From the NCBI RefSeq assembly GCF_005497185.1, contig NZ_RJTN01000005.1, forward strand, positions 1-64,000: DNA of 64,000 bases, in the 5' to 3' direction. Of the stretch, positions 24,939 to 38,710 are shown in pieces. The stretch's first letter is position 1. The number at the start of each line of letters is the position of its first letter. Source of the stretch: Pectobacterium polonicum. Lineage in GTDB: Bacteria; Pseudomonadota; Gammaproteobacteria; Enterobacterales; Enterobacteriaceae. The notes beneath the pieces were generated by a model. That model was not told where the DNA came from and made no database searches. It was given only the letters and a program-made list of their open reading frames with translations. The position numbers were made by a program, and so were the translations under genes.

Positions 24939-24974
24939 ACAATGGTGTCGTCAGCAAGCTAACAACACCATTGT
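24939..24974. repeat. inverted repeat in the permease / LysR divergent region
   Basis: ACAATGGTGT (24939-24948) and ACACCATTGT (24965-24974) are perfect complements separated by 16 nt, between the divergent permease and LysR genes. The position and dyad fit an operator or leader hairpin. A second short dyad, CCACA (25026-25030) with TGTGG, lies nearer the LysR gene. A direct link to the LysR regulator is not shown. Confidence 0.4.
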
Positions 24975-25134
24975 GCTTATGGGAGACCCTGATGTGACGC
25001 ATAAAACCACGCTCTTTTGTGGCAACCACACCATCGATGTGGCGTGACAACAAGATAAATGGGTTTCATATCGATTAATACAGATATATTTTGATGTTAA
25101 CATTCAAATATGTAATGTATGCGAAGGAAATGCT

Positions 25135-26076
25135 ATGCGCTTAGATAAACTGGAAATCCGCTGGTTAAAATTGTTTTGTAAAATCGTTGAAAAACAAGGA
25201 ATTACCAATGCGCAAACCGCAACTGGCCTAAGCCAACCTGTATTAAGCCACTATCTATCTCGCCTTGAGGATACGCTTGGACTTGTGTTGTGCGAACGCG
25301 GACGTGGTGGTTTTGCTTTAACAACCGAGGGAGAGGTTGTCTATCAGGAAGCCAAATCTGTCATTTCCACACTCGATGATTTCGCTAACAGATTAGCCCG
25401 TATCAAACATCAGCTCATAGGTAAAGTTAAACTAGGTTGCCTGGATAATATTGCCACACACCCCAATAACGTCGTATCTCAGGCGATAACCCAGCTTTAT
25501 GCTCAAAGCCCAGAAGTCAATGTCGAACTTGATATTATGGAGTACCTTCCGCTCATGGAGCGGCTAAAAAATGGACATCTTGATATTGTTTTAAGCGCCC
25601 TGCCCGATGACATTCCCGCAGACATTTTTTATGAACCTGTATTCGTTGAACACAGTTATTTTTATTCACTAGCAGAAAATGCTGAAATTATAGAGCGTGA
25701 ATGGCTAAATGGTGAATTAAATCCCCGTCGATTACTAATCGGTGGTCATGCTTTCAACGAAATATCGAAACAACTCGGCCCCGTAGCAAAACAAGGTTAC
25801 CACCAAACAGCCTGGCATCTTGAGGGGAGTCTACTACTTCTGCTAGCGGGAACTCATAGTTGTTTTCTCCCCGATCACTATGCAGCGCCTTGGATTGAAA
25901 AAGGAAAACTCGCCGCAATCGCGCCCGATCGTTTAAAGCTAACCAGCATATTTTATCTGGTGCGAAACGCAAAACAGCGCCCTAGCCCAGTAGCCGAAGC
26001 GCTATGGAATAACATGGTCGAAGCGGGACAAAGCTCGCTGGCCAGCCTCGATCTCACTAACTCAAGCAGCAGCTAA
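25135..26076 (+). CDS. LysR-family transcriptional regulator
   Basis: A 313-residue LysR-type regulator. The winged helix-turn-helix is at about 7-66 ([18 protein letters not shown], then [16 protein letters not shown]). The C-terminal periplasmic-binding-like effector domain starts near residue 95 ([10 protein letters not shown]). It is divergent from the permease unit, the classic arrangement for control by the pathway substrate. AAGGAA precedes the ATG. Its 3' end overlaps the convergent ycaD end by 15 nt. The effector is unknown. Confidence 0.88.
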   Translation: MRLDKLEIRWLKLFCKIVEKQGITNAQTATGLSQPVLSHYLSRLEDTLGLVLCERGRGGFALTTEGEVVYQEAKSVISTLDDFANRLARIKHQLIGKVKLGCLDNIATHPNNVVSQAITQLYAQSPEVNVELDIMEYLPLMERLKNGHLDIVLSALPDDIPADIFYEPVFVEHSYFYSLAENAEIIEREWLNGELNPRRLLIGGHAFNEISKQLGPVAKQGYHQTAWHLEGSLLLLLAGTHSCFLPDHYAAPWIEKGKLAAIAPDRLKLTSIFYLVRNAKQRPSPVAEALWNNMVEAGQSSLASLDLTNSSSS

Positions 26077-27216
26077 TGGCGTTGGATGATGGTTGGCTTT
26101 TCTGAGTAACAGCATCAAGTAGATCATGGCAACAACAGCGATCAAGACAAACAGCAATCGATCGGAGTAGCTCTGCATCAATACCGCTGCAACGCTTGGC
26201 CCGAAAAGACTGCCAAGCGTGTAGCTGAGGAGTAACGCTTGATTCATTGCCACGAGTTCATCAGGGCACACTTTTTCACATGCCCATGACATAGCAACGG
26301 GGTACAGCGTAAACCCGGCACACCCCAACAGGAGCAGTGACGGAGCCATGGCATAGTGGCTGATACTTAGCATGGCAATACAGCCAACAATCACCACAAA
26401 AACCAGCCCCCGAAGAACCAACAATCGGCCATAACGATCCGCCATGCGTCCAATGGGCCATTGGCCGATGATACCTGAGCTGATCAACAGCGCCATCCAG
26501 TAGCCAACCTGCGCATCATTCATTCCCTGATGGGAGAGATACAGCGGCATCAAGCCATACAACGAACCTAGAATTGCGCCGGAAATAATACAGCCGTGTA
26601 CGCCTAAACGCGCACTGCGATATGTCAACATTTTCCACATATTGACAGGTTTTTCGTGCTGTTCTGGTGGAGTCGGGAGATGAGTAAACAGCAATGGTAA
26701 GACGGCTAAAATAACTAATGCAGTCATCCACGGCAGCACGCTCAATAATGACGTAGGCAATACACCAAGCAGTAGTTGCCCAATCACACTACCGAGGTAA
26801 TAAGCGATCATGTAAGCAGCTAGCAGTTGCCCTCTCTGCGTCGATGTTCCACTACACAGCAAAGCACTCTCGACCACAACCCAGATCAATGCACAGCCTA
26901 TCCCAGCAAGAAAACGCCAGAACAACCAGTTGCCAATATCCGTAGAAATACCAAGCCCCACAATCGCGACGCCAAATAATAAAGCTGCGAGATAATAGCT
27001 GCGGTTAAACCCATAAAGTTTGATTAATTTACCGGCTAATAGCGTTCCAACCAGATTGCCACCGAAATAGGATGAACCAACCAGTCCCACCTGCCAGACA
27101 GGCAAAGCCTGATAACTTAACCAAAGTGGAACCAAAGTATTTAATACCGCAATACAAACTGTCAGCAGCAGAAGTCCGCAGAGCAATAACAGCACTGGGC
27201 GGGAATAAGCAGACAT
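26062..27216 (-). CDS. ycaD: MFS-family transporter YcaD
   Basis: A 384-residue major facilitator with 12 predicted helices, clearly orthologous to E. coli YcaD ([49 protein letters not shown]). The MFS loop motif is in GRMADRYGR. The substrate is not established. ATG 27216 ([12 protein letters not shown]) matches the family N-terminus; the frame stays open to 27318 but that part is not conserved. The upstream Shine-Dalgarno is weak. It lies between the accessory cluster and serS; E. coli has dmsABC in this interval. Confidence 0.9.
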   Translation of the reverse strand: MSAYSRPVLLLLCGLLLLTVCIAVLNTLVPLWLSYQALPVWQVGLVGSSYFGGNLVGTLLAGKLIKLYGFNRSYYLAALLFGVAIVGLGISTDIGNWLFWRFLAGIGCALIWVVVESALLCSGTSTQRGQLLAAYMIAYYLGSVIGQLLLGVLPTSLLSVLPWMTALVILAVLPLLFTHLPTPPEQHEKPVNMWKMLTYRSARLGVHGCIISGAILGSLYGLMPLYLSHQGMNDAQVGYWMALLISSGIIGQWPIGRMADRYGRLLVLRGLVFVVIVGCIAMLSISHYAMAPSLLLLGCAGFTLYPVAMSWACEKVCPDELVAMNQALLLSYTLGSLFGPSVAAVLMQSYSDRLLFVLIAVVAMIYLMLLLRKANHHPTPLAAA

Positions 27217-27491
27217 AGCGAAGTGGATAACCAAACAACCGGAGAAGAGTGAGCGCATCATGACACTGCGTATATAAAAGTCAATCCGGGCAAAAAGTGC
27301 AAAAACTTCTTTCTTCAATCATGGATTGAAAGAATTAATCAATACTCATAGAAAGGGCCAGAGACGTGAAAGCAGAAGGCGACTACTCATCTGATTTTAA
27401 AACACTTTCAGCTTAAAAATTAAGTAAAAAAAACGATATGAGATAAATAAATTATTTTTACGATAAAAAAATATTACCGAACATGGGACGT

Positions 27492-27515
27492 AAAAAAAGC
27501 GCCCTGAGGCGCTTT
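27492..27515 (-). terminator. serS terminator
   Basis: AAAGCGCC (27496-27503) and GGCGCTTT (27508-27515) flank a CTGA loop; leftward the stem runs into seven T (complement of 27492-27498). It lies 16 nt past the serS stop. The remaining non-coding part up to ycaD (27217-27491) is AT-rich and holds only the expected ycaD promoter. Confidence 0.9.
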
Positions 27516-27531
27516 ATTCAGATAGCAGAGG

Positions 27532-28878
<1,347 letters not shown>

Positions 28879-28931
28879 CTAGGCGCGCCAGCTTCAGAAA
28901 ATATCTCGATAACCTTACCGCAACGCTTAGT

Positions 28932-30275
28932 TCAACGGTAGCGTTTTGTCGGGCTATTTTGATCCTGAGTCGCAAGCCAGGCGAGCTTTTCACCAATTTT
29001 GCCCTCAAGGCCGCGCGAGGTAGGCACATAATAGTGCGTATTCGCCATTTCAGGCGGAAAGTAGCTCTCACCCGCCGCATAGGCATTAGGTTCATTGTGT
29101 GCGTATCGATACTCTGCCCCTAAACCCATTTCTTTCATCAGCCGAGTCGGTGCATTGCGCAAATGTTCGGGGACATCATAGTCTGGTTTCTCGCGAGCAT
29201 CCTGCATCGCCGCTTTGAAAGCACTGTATACCGCGTTACTTTTAGGGGCACAAGCCAGATAAACAATAGCCTGTGCAATCGCACGCTCCCCCTCTGCCGG
29301 GCCAACGCGGGTGAAACAATCCCAGGCAGAGATCGCCACCTGCATCGCTCGCGGATCGGCGTTGCCGACATCTTCAGAGGCAATCGCCAACAGCCGCCGC
29401 GCAACATACAGCGGATCGCCACCAGCGGTGATGATTCGGGCATACCAATAAAGTGCCGCATCCGGCGCAGAGCCTCTCACCGATTTATGCAAAGCCGAAA
29501 TCAGGTCGTAATAGCGATCGCCCTTGTTATCAAAACGGGCACTGCGTTCGCCTGCGATTTCATTGAGGAGAGCTGGCGTCAGGACACGCATACCTTGCGC
29601 ATCAATCTCTGCCATGTCCGCCATCATTTCCAGACTATTCAGCGCACGTCTGGCATCGCCATTAACCAACTCTGCCAGCATTCGACCCGTTTCAGCAGGC
29701 AGCACAATATTCTGTTCACCATATCCGCGCTCGCGGTCACTCATCGCCTGTAATAACACCTGTTCGATATCTTCTGCCGTCAATGCTTTTAGCAAATAGA
29801 CACGGGCGCGCGATAACAATGCAGAATTGAGTTCAAAAGAAGGGTTTTCCGTTGTCGCGCCAATGAAGGTGATGGTTCCATCTTCGATATGTGGCAGAAA
29901 CGCATCCTGCTGGCTTTTGTTGAAACGATGAACTTCATCGACAAACAGGATGGTGCGGCGACCCGCATTACGGTTTTGCCGAGCGTGTTCAATCGCTTCA
30001 CGAATTTCTTTGATGCCAGACGTTACGGCAGAAATACGCTCGACATCAGCCTGCCCGTAATGCCCAATTAATTCTGCCAGCGTCGTTTTTCCCGTTCCTG
30101 GCGGCCCCCAAAGAATCATCGAGTGCAACTGCCCTGCCTCAATGGCTCGTGGCAGTGGTTTACCAACACCTAACAGGTGCTGTTGACCGATATACTGCGC
30201 CAATGTTGCTGGCCGCATACGCGCGGCCAGCGGTTGGAATTCATTATGGGAAAAATCAAGTGACAGGTTGCTCAC
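28932..30275 (-). CDS. rarA: replication-associated recombination ATPase RarA
   Basis: AAA+ ATPase of the RarA/WRNIP1/Mgs1 family, 447 residues, acting at stalled replication forks. Walker [10 protein letters not shown], Walker [11 protein letters not shown], sensor 1 [21 protein letters not shown] and the C-terminal tetramerisation part ([21 protein letters not shown]) are all present. The start is GTG at 30275, giving the conserved [21 protein letters not shown]; the ATG-like frame to 30344 overlaps lolA and is rejected. It begins 7 nt after the lolA stop. Confidence 0.95.
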   Translation of the reverse strand: MSNLSLDFSHNEFQPLAARMRPATLAQYIGQQHLLGVGKPLPRAIEAGQLHSMILWGPPGTGKTTLAELIGHYGQADVERISAVTSGIKEIREAIEHARQNRNAGRRTILFVDEVHRFNKSQQDAFLPHIEDGTITFIGATTENPSFELNSALLSRARVYLLKALTAEDIEQVLLQAMSDRERGYGEQNIVLPAETGRMLAELVNGDARRALNSLEMMADMAEIDAQGMRVLTPALLNEIAGERSARFDNKGDRYYDLISALHKSVRGSAPDAALYWYARIITAGGDPLYVARRLLAIASEDVGNADPRAMQVAISAWDCFTRVGPAEGERAIAQAIVYLACAPKSNAVYSAFKAAMQDAREKPDYDVPEHLRNAPTRLMKEMGLGAEYRYAHNEPNAYAAGESYFPPEMANTHYYVPTSRGLEGKIGEKLAWLATQDQNSPTKRYR

Positions 30276-30282
30276 GCTGGCC

Positions 30283-30894
30283 TCACTGACGCTGATCGTC
30301 CAGCGTGACGCCTTTCGGTGGCGTAAACGTAAACCGCGCGGCATTAACAGCGCCGTTTTGCTGATTTTTCAGCACATAGGTACTGCGCTGCCCATCTTGT
30401 TCCGTCGCGGTAAATTGCTTGATCGTACCGTTTGTCGTCACATTAATCGCGAACTGCTTTAGATTGCCGCTCGCTGACTTCGGCGTAAGTTCGAAATCAT
30501 CGCCTTTCTGAAGTACATCGTATTTATCCCAGTCACTGGTATCGTTACGCGTAATCAGGATGAACGGCGTGTTGCCTGTTGCATCTTTCAGCCAGGTCGC
30601 CGTGACCTGCTCAACAAACGGATTGTAAAACCAGAGTGTTTTTCCGTCAGAAATCAATGCACTTTCATCGGGTGATGTTGTTTTCCAGTTAAATAAGTTA
30701 GGGCGTTTTAACCACAGTTCACCCTCTCCTTCCTGTACCGCTGCGCCATCCGCGCTGGTGACGGTCTGGCTGAAGTTTGCGTGGAAACTGTTTACTTTAT
30801 TGAGGCGCCCCTGCAAATCTTTTGCTGCGTCCGCATAGACAGCGGTTGACGTCATTCCCGTAATCAGGCAACTGATAGCTAACCACTTTTTCAT
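30283..30894 (-). CDS. lolA: outer-membrane lipoprotein carrier protein LolA
   Basis: Periplasmic chaperone that carries lipoproteins from LolCDE to LolB. It has 203 residues with a Sec signal peptide [21 protein letters not shown] and likely cleavage after Ala21. Conserved features include [17 protein letters not shown] and [27 protein letters not shown] 30894 is preferred because AAGGA is 8 nt upstream; ATG 30900 would be only 2 nt from it. It sits between ftsK and rarA as in E. coli. Confidence 0.95.
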   Translation of the reverse strand: MKKWLAISCLITGMTSTAVYADAAKDLQGRLNKVNSFHANFSQTVTSADGAAVQEGEGELWLKRPNLFNWKTTSPDESALISDGKTLWFYNPFVEQVTATWLKDATGNTPFILITRNDTSDWDKYDVLQKGDDFELTPKSASGNLKQFAINVTTNGTIKQFTATEQDGQRSTYVLKNQQNGAVNAARFTFTPPKGVTLDDQRQ

Positions 30895-31088
30895 ACGCAT
30901 AATCCTTTGAATTTCCTGATATAACAGGCCTTGTCTATCAAGGCCAAACGCTTAACGTTGCGTCGATGTTCTTTGTAGATCACGGTTACTTGTGAAGCAC
31001 TGTGATTTATGAATCTATGTTATCTGAACCCACTCGGACAGTGATAGGTGAATTATCTGCTTATTAGCGCTTTTACGCTTCTTTGCAT

Positions 31089-31110
31089 AAGGGCTGCGCA
31101 CGCAGCCCTT
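31089..31110 (-). terminator. GC-rich hairpin after ftsK
   Basis: AAGGGCTGC (31089-31097) and GCAGCCCTT (31102-31110) form a perfect stem 33 nt past the ftsK stop. There is no T-run on the leftward side, so it may only partly terminate and lolA may receive some readthrough. The rest of 30895-31142 holds nothing else obvious apart from the lolA promoter region. Confidence 0.45.
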
Positions 31111-31142
31111 ATGATGGAGTGATGTCAACGGATACCGCGCTG

Positions 31143-34100
31143 TTATTCCATTGATGGAGGTGCCAGTACCTCACGGTTACCATTGTGTCCAGGAGAACTG
31201 ACGATGCCCTGCGCTTCCATTTGCTCAACAATTCGCGCAGCGCGGTTATAGCCAATTCGGAACTGACGCTGTACGCCGGAAATGGATGCGCGGCGCTTAT
31301 CGACCACAAACTCTACCGCCTGATCGAACAGTGGATCGAGTTCTTCATCGCCATCAAGGCCGAGGCTTCCACCTTCCCCATCATCGCCACCGCTGACAAT
31401 ATTATCGATATATTGAGGGCGTCCCCGCGCTTTCCAGTCTTGAACCACGGCATGCACTTCCTCATCGCGTACAAAAGCGCCATGCACACGGACGGGAATC
31501 GAAGAGTTAGGGGCCATATACAGCATATCCCCCATTCCCAAGAGCGATTCCGCGCCCCCTTGATCAAGGATAGTCCGTGAATCGATCTTGCTGGAAACGG
31601 TAAACGCGATACGCGTCGGAATGTTCGCTTTGATAAGCCCGGTGATCACATCGACTGAAGGACGTTGCGTCGCCAGTACCAGATGAATACCCGCAGCTCG
31701 CGCTTTTTGCGCCAGTCGAGCAATCAGTTCTTCAACCTTCTTACCTACCGCCATCATCAGGTCGGCAAACTCATCGACCATGACGACAATATATGGCAGT
31801 TTTTCCAGCACTGGCGGTGTCATATCCATACTGTCGCCCGGTTTCCAGAACGGATCGGGAATCGGACGTCCCATCGCATTTGCCGTCATGACCCGCTCGT
31901 TGTATCCCGCCAAATTACGCACGCCAAGCGCAGACATCAGCTTGTAGCGGCGCTCCATTTCGCCAACACACCAGCGTAACGCATTTGCTGCATCCTTCAT
32001 GTCGGTTACGACTTCCGTCAGCAAATGTGGAATGCCTTCGTACACCGAGAGCTCAAGCATTTTGGGGTCGATCATGATGAAGCGCACGTCTTCCGGCGTG
32101 GCTTTATACAACATGCTGATGATCATGGCATTGACGCCGACCGACTTACCCGACCCTGTGGTACCGGCAACCAGCAGGTGCGGCATTTTCGCCAGGTCAG
32201 CAACCACGGGTTCACCCGCGATATCTTTCCCCAAGACGATCGACAACGGCGAAGGATTATCCCGGAACGCGTCGCAGTCCAGCACTTCTCGCAGATAAAC
32301 GGTCTGGCGATGCGCATTCGGCAATTCCAGCCCGACATACGGCCTACCAGGAATCACTTCAACAATACGCACCGCGACAACCGATAATGAACGTGCCAAA
32401 TCGCGTGATAGATTCGAAATGCGCGCGGCTTTAACACCCGGAGCCAAGTCTAGTTCAAAGCGCGTGATCACTGGGCCAGGAGAGTGGTCAACGACATCCG
32501 CTTTTACCCGGAAATCAGCCAGCCGCGCTTCAATCAATCGTGCGGTTTGTTCCAACGCGAAATTATCAACAGGTGCTTCACTTGCGGGCGGAGGGGTCAA
32601 CAAATCCAACGTTGGCAGTGGCGTAGTCGGCTTCTGCAACGGTTGCTCGTTACGCATCAGGAACGGATGAATCAGGCCATCCATTGCCGGATGATGCGCT
32701 GGCACTGCCGCATTTTCCTGTTTTACAACGTCAACAGGCGCTGAAGTCGGTTGCACAGGCTGGCCAAACATCAGCGGAGCGTGCTCATCGTCGTCGTCCT
32801 CATCTTCACCAGCATGCATCGGCGGAAGCGCTGGTTCCGGGCGATAAGACGGCGGTGAATACGGGGATTCGCTAAAAACATTCGGTTCAGATTGTTCAGA
32901 TTCACGCTCATTATCTACGCTAAACGGCGAGAACGAAAAGGCGTTATGCGGTGCTACAGGTGTTGGACGAACCGACTCACTGACCACAGACGATACAGGC
33001 GTTATCTCATCAGGCTGTGACGAGCTGGCGTCATAACGAGCCTGCTGCTGTGCAGCGAAATCGCTGGCTAGCTGCGCTTGCAAGAGTGCGTCTTCATCGT
33101 CTTCCCGTAACGGATACTCGTCACCATAACGCTGACGCTGCTGCTCCAAATACGCTTGTTGCAACGCAGTTTCTTGCTGGGCGATATCAGTCGGAGTCTC
33201 TTCCTGATACACATCGTTCGTCAATTCCGTCTCCGCGCTATTGCTCTGAGACTGTAACCTTGCTTGTTCTTCAGCCAGCCGTTGCGACGGTAGCTTTATT
33301 CCATACGACGCCAGCTCGCGGCGAGTAGGAATCCGTACCGGATTAGGGCGCGGCAGCTCCGGTCCTACACCGCGTTTAATCTGCGGGTTATCATCCGCTT
33401 CAGCACTAAACGCCGGCATAAAGGTGTTATTCGCGTTGAAATCGGTATCGCGTGCAGATTGTGCTGACTCAGCAAACGGTTGAATCACCGCTGGCGTTAC
33501 GATCGGCGCTACAACATGATTCTCGTAAGCATTCCCGTAAGGAATAGACGCACTGCCATGGGGGTCTGGCGTCGTTATAGGCGGTTCAGGAACCTCAAAC
33601 GAATACAGCGTCGGCGTCGAGTCGATCTCAGAGGGGGTAATTGGCGGCACAGTGCCAGACAACGGTGCGTCAGACAATGCTGCCGTGGGCCTTTCTGCTG
33701 AGTGTATCGGTTGTGTAGCCGTTGGCTCGTTTTCCGTTGACGGCGATACCTCTTCTATCGTGCTATCTGCCATCGTATCGTGTACAGCATTAGCAACAGA
33801 AGATGCAGAAAACAGGACGTCATCGTCATCACGCAGTTGTGTTGTCGCCTCATCTGATGCGTCATCGTGATGCAGGGTAAGCACATCCTTCTCATCCTCT
33901 TCACGATCGTTTTCTTCACGATATTCTTCATCGCGACGTGAACGGTTTGACATGAACGTCAGACAGCCCAACACACCAGCGCCAATTTTTTCGGCAATGG
34001 TTAGCCATGACCAGCCAGTAAACAGCGTTAGCCCAGCCCCCCATACGCACAACAGAACCAGCGTCGCGCCCATGCTGTTAAAACGCGGGATCATTGAACT

Positions 34101-34553
34101 GCTCAACAGGCTTCCCAATACGCCACCAGAAGCAAAATAGTAGAGATCGTCAATGTTCAGCGCAGCCAGACCACAAGAAGTCAGGATTAGCGCCAACGTT
34201 CCAATCAGGCGAAGTGAAAAAGTAAAATACTCAATGGATTGATGGTTATCACGCTGACGGAAAGCCGCCCAGCACAGAGATAGCATGATCGGCGGAATAG
34301 CATAGGCCAGAACGCCAAAAATAAAGAACAACGTATCGGCCAACCAGGCACCCGCCACACCACCAAGGTTATGGATAGGTTCATGCCACGCAGTTTGCGA
34401 CCAACTGGGATCGGAGGGGCTGAAACTGAGCAATGCGACACTGAGATAAACCGCAAAAAGTGCCACAACGATTAAAATCGCTTCAAGCAAACGACGTGTT
34501 CCGCTGAGTTTTTTCAGGGTAACGTCTTTATCTTCTGTATATTCCTGGCTCAA
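31143..34553 (-). CDS. ftsK: DNA translocase FtsK
   Basis: Division-septum protein of 1136 residues that pumps chromosome termini and triggers XerCD-dif resolution. The N-terminal four-helix membrane domain lies in about 20-190, a Pro/Gln/Glu-rich linker from about 200 to 640, and the RecA-like motor follows with Walker A GTTGSGKS near 795 and Walker B ([11 protein letters not shown]). A C-terminal gamma winged helix ([20 protein letters not shown]) reads KOPS sites. The E. coli protein is 1329 residues; the difference lies in the linker. The ATG follows GAGACTCTTGAGCC and the frame is intact. lrp lies upstream. Confidence 0.96.
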   Translation of the reverse strand: MSQEYTEDKDVTLKKLSGTRRLLEAILIVVALFAVYLSVALLSFSPSDPSWSQTAWHEPIHNLGGVAGAWLADTLFFIFGVLAYAIPPIMLSLCWAAFRQRDNHQSIEYFTFSLRLIGTLALILTSCGLAALNIDDLYYFASGGVLGSLLSSSMIPRFNSMGATLVLLCVWGAGLTLFTGWSWLTIAEKIGAGVLGCLTFMSNRSRRDEEYREENDREEDEKDVLTLHHDDASDEATTQLRDDDDVLFSASSVANAVHDTMADSTIEEVSPSTENEPTATQPIHSAERPTAALSDAPLSGTVPPITPSEIDSTPTLYSFEVPEPPITTPDPHGSASIPYGNAYENHVVAPIVTPAVIQPFAESAQSARDTDFNANNTFMPAFSAEADDNPQIKRGVGPELPRPNPVRIPTRRELASYGIKLPSQRLAEEQARLQSQSNSAETELTNDVYQEETPTDIAQQETALQQAYLEQQRQRYGDEYPLREDDEDALLQAQLASDFAAQQQARYDASSSQPDEITPVSSVVSESVRPTPVAPHNAFSFSPFSVDNERESEQSEPNVFSESPYSPPSYRPEPALPPMHAGEDEDDDDEHAPLMFGQPVQPTSAPVDVVKQENAAVPAHHPAMDGLIHPFLMRNEQPLQKPTTPLPTLDLLTPPPASEAPVDNFALEQTARLIEARLADFRVKADVVDHSPGPVITRFELDLAPGVKAARISNLSRDLARSLSVVAVRIVEVIPGRPYVGLELPNAHRQTVYLREVLDCDAFRDNPSPLSIVLGKDIAGEPVVADLAKMPHLLVAGTTGSGKSVGVNAMIISMLYKATPEDVRFIMIDPKMLELSVYEGIPHLLTEVVTDMKDAANALRWCVGEMERRYKLMSALGVRNLAGYNERVMTANAMGRPIPDPFWKPGDSMDMTPPVLEKLPYIVVMVDEFADLMMAVGKKVEELIARLAQKARAAGIHLVLATQRPSVDVITGLIKANIPTRIAFTVSSKIDSRTILDQGGAESLLGMGDMLYMAPNSSIPVRVHGAFVRDEEVHAVVQDWKARGRPQYIDNIVSGGDDGEGGSLGLDGDEELDPLFDQAVEFVVDKRRASISGVQRQFRIGYNRAARIVEQMEAQGIVSSPGHNGNREVLAPPSME

Positions 34554-34587
34554 GAGTCTCTCCAGGGGCCTGTAAGGTTTATGACAA

Positions 34588-34609
34588 AGCGCCGAGAAAA
34601 CCCGGCGCT
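34588..34609 (-). terminator. lrp terminator candidate
   Basis: AGCGCCG (34588-34594) pairs with CGGCGCT (34603-34609), 8-nt loop, between the lrp stop and the ftsK start. The leftward tail is TTTGTC, a weak T-run. Confidence 0.55.
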
Positions 34610-34667
34610 GGAACTGTATAAATTCACAGGAGTGTAGCTGAATTTATCGGGTTTTGCACCCACGCGT

Positions 34668-35162
34668 TTATCGAGTCTTAATGACCAGACGGTTACTTTG
34701 CTTCACTTCTTCCATCACCACGTAAGTACGGGTGTCGTTTACACCCGGCAGACGCAGCAGCGTTTCGCCCAGGAGTTTACGGTAAGCGGACATGTCCGGT
34801 ACGCGCGTTTTCAACAGGTAGTCAAAATCGCCGGAAACCAGATGGCATTCCTGAATCTCTTCCAACTTCTGCACCGCAGAATTAAACTGTTCAAACACAT
34901 CAGGCGCACCACGGTTTAGCGTTATTTCAACAAAAACCAGCAGTGACGCATCCAGATAATGCGGGTTTAGCAGCGCTGTGTAGCCATTAATGAAACCCTG
35001 TCTTTCCAGACGACGCACACGCTCCAGACACGGCGTCGGCGACAGCCCAACACGTTTGGAAAGCTCGACATTGGAAATACGCCCATCTTTTTGCAATTCG
35101 TTCAGGATGTTACGATCAATACGATCGAGATCTTTTCCTGGTCGCTTTTTAGTGTCTACCAT
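34668..35162 (-). CDS. lrp: leucine-responsive regulatory protein
   Basis: A 164-residue global regulator of amino-acid metabolism, near-identical to E. coli Lrp. The N-terminal HTH is at about 12-70 (LDRIDRNILNELQKDGRISNVELSKRVGLS, then PTPCLERVRRLE). The C-terminal RAM ligand domain includes HLVSGDFDYLLKTRV. The protein forms octamers and hexadecamers that wrap DNA. A long non-coding leader lies upstream, consistent with the autoregulated lrp promoter. Confidence 0.97.
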   Translation of the reverse strand: MVDTKKRPGKDLDRIDRNILNELQKDGRISNVELSKRVGLSPTPCLERVRRLERQGFINGYTALLNPHYLDASLLVFVEITLNRGAPDVFEQFNSAVQKLEEIQECHLVSGDFDYLLKTRVPDMSAYRKLLGETLLRLPGVNDTRTYVVMEEVKQSNRLVIKTR

Positions 35163-36707
<1,545 letters not shown>

Positions 36708-36716
36708 TACGATGCA

Positions 36717-36746
36717 GGAACGGAGCGGCAACAGCCGTTCCGTTTT
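36717..36746 (+). terminator. trxB terminator
   Basis: GGAACGG (36717-36723) pairs with CCGTTCC (36735-36741), followed by GTTTTC. It lies 9 nt after the trxB stop. Confidence 0.75.
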
Positions 36747-36943
36747 CTTCCTTCCGATTTGCCTGCCGTAACACAAAAATTGATCGTCTCACCGATTTCC
36801 CCTCTCCTTTTCGTTTTCAGCGCGTCCCTGTCGCGGTAACATGACGACATTCTGCATGATAGAAGATAATTTTGTTACCTAACAGTTACATAAGCGTTAT
36901 TTTCTGTTAAGTCCATTTCTGCAACATAACGAACTGGTGCCCG

Positions 36944-38710
36944 ATGAAAAAAACCAGACAGCAAGAACTGACCGCCTGGCTGAAACAGCAAAGTAAGCTG
37001 GCGCAACGTTGGTTACGGCTTTCACTGCTGCTCGGATTCCTGAGCGGCGCGCTAATCGTGGCACAAGCCTGGCTCTTAGCCACTCTGCTTCACGCCTTGA
37101 TCATCGATCATGCCCCCCGAGAATCCCTGTTATCGCCCTTCCTTCTGCTGATCGCCACCTTTATTCTGCGTGCGCTTAACAGCCTGTTACGCGAGCGTGT
37201 CGGTTTTCTTTGCGGACAAGCGGTTCGACAGCATATTCGGAAGCTGGTACTGGATCGATTGCAGCAGCTCGGTCCTGCTTGGGTCCAGGGTAAACCCGCG
37301 GGTAGCTGGGCAACGATGATTCTTGAGCAGGTGGATGATATGCAGGACTATTACTCCCGCTATCTGCCGCAAATGTATCTTGCCGCGCTGATCCCGCTGC
37401 TTATCCTGATAACCCTCTTTCCGATCAACTGGGCCGCAGGGCTGATTCTGTTTCTTACCGCACCGCTCATCCCTTTGTTTATGGCACTGGTCGGTATGGG
37501 TGCAGCGGATGCCAACCGGCGTAACTTTCTGGCGTTGGCTCGCCTAAGCGGACACTTTCTCGATCGCCTGCGCGGAATGGAAACGCTACGCCTGTTTCAT
37601 CGCGGTCAGGCTGAAACCGAACAAATCCGCCATGCCTCCGAAGATTTCCGTAGCCGCACCATGGAAGTGCTGCGCATGGCATTTCTCTCCTCGGGCGTGC
37701 TGGAATTTTTCGCCTCCATTTCTATCGCGGTTGTCGCCGTCTATTTCGGTTTCTCTTATCTCGGAGAACTCGATTTTGGTCATTATGGAATGGGCGTGAC
37801 GCTCTTCGCCGGTTTCCTCGTTCTAATTTTGGCACCGGAGTTCTTTCAACCTTTACGCGATCTAGGCACCTTCTACCATGCCAAAGCTCAAGCTATCGGC
37901 GCAGCGGAATCCCTGGTGACCTTTTTAGCAGAGGAAGGCGAATCAGTAGGCTTTGGCACACATGAATTCAGCAGCGATACCGCCATTGCTATCCGCGCGG
38001 AAGACCTGGTTGTCCTCGCCCCCAATGGCACGCCGTTAACCCAACCGTTAACATTCGATATCCGCGCAGGCGAACGTATCGCGTTGGTCGGTATCAGCGG
38101 AGCAGGAAAAAGTTCACTGCTTAATGCTCTGTTAGGGTTCCTGCCCTATCGCGGTTCATTAACCGTGAATGGCAAAGCACTCAACTCACTTACGTCTGAG
38201 TCGTGGCGTAAACAGTTGAGCTGGGTCGGGCAAAATCCCCATTTACCAGAATCAACACTACGCAACAACATTCTGCTAGGTAACCCGCAGGCCAGTCTTG
38301 TGGAATTACAGTTGGCGATTGAGCGGGCCTATGTGCAGGAATTTCTACTGCAACTCCCACAGGGTCTGGAAACAACGCTCGGTGATGGCGCAGCCCGCTT
38401 GTCCGTCGGGCAGGCGCAACGCGTCGCCGTTGCCCGTGCGCTTATCCACCCTTGCAACTTATTGCTGCTAGATGAACCATCAGCCAGCCTCGACGCCCAC
38501 AGCGAGGAGTTGGTTATGAGTGCGCTGAACGCGGCAGCACGTTCCCAGACCACGCTACTGGTCACGCACCAGCTCAACGATATCACCGACTATGATGCCA
38601 TTTGGGTGATGGAAGAGGGTCGACTGGTTCAGCAGGGGGATTATCAAACACTTTGCGCCGAAACGGGCCCCTTCTCGGCCTTGCTGGCGCAACGACAGGG
38701 GGCGCTGTAA
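36944..38710 (+). CDS. cydD: heterodimeric thiol (glutathione/cysteine) ABC exporter, CydD subunit
   Basis: An inner-membrane ABC half-transporter of 588 residues. With CydC it exports glutathione and cysteine and is needed for cytochrome bd assembly. Six membrane helices occupy about 20-310. The nucleotide-binding domain has Walker A GISGAGKSS near 383, the variant signature LSVGQAQR near 485 and Walker B LLLLDEPSASLD. Its TAA shares a base with the cydC ATG (TAATG), so the two are translationally coupled. Confidence 0.95.
   Translation: MKKTRQQELTAWLKQQSKLAQRWLRLSLLLGFLSGALIVAQAWLLATLLHALIIDHAPRESLLSPFLLLIATFILRALNSLLRERVGFLCGQAVRQHIRKLVLDRLQQLGPAWVQGKPAGSWATMILEQVDDMQDYYSRYLPQMYLAALIPLLILITLFPINWAAGLILFLTAPLIPLFMALVGMGAADANRRNFLALARLSGHFLDRLRGMETLRLFHRGQAETEQIRHASEDFRSRTMEVLRMAFLSSGVLEFFASISIAVVAVYFGFSYLGELDFGHYGMGVTLFAGFLVLILAPEFFQPLRDLGTFYHAKAQAIGAAESLVTFLAEEGESVGFGTHEFSSDTAIAIRAEDLVVLAPNGTPLTQPLTFDIRAGERIALVGISGAGKSSLLNALLGFLPYRGSLTVNGKALNSLTSESWRKQLSWVGQNPHLPESTLRNNILLGNPQASLVELQLAIERAYVQEFLLQLPQGLETTLGDGAARLSVGQAQRVAVARALIHPCNLLLLDEPSASLDAHSEELVMSALNAAARSQTTLLVTHQLNDITDYDAIWVMEEGRLVQQGDYQTLCAETGPFSALLAQRQGAL

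Noticed and set aside
38602-38709. N-terminal extension of CydC inside cydD
   Set aside because: The upstream 36 codons match nothing in the family; the overlapping TAATG start at 38710 is standard.
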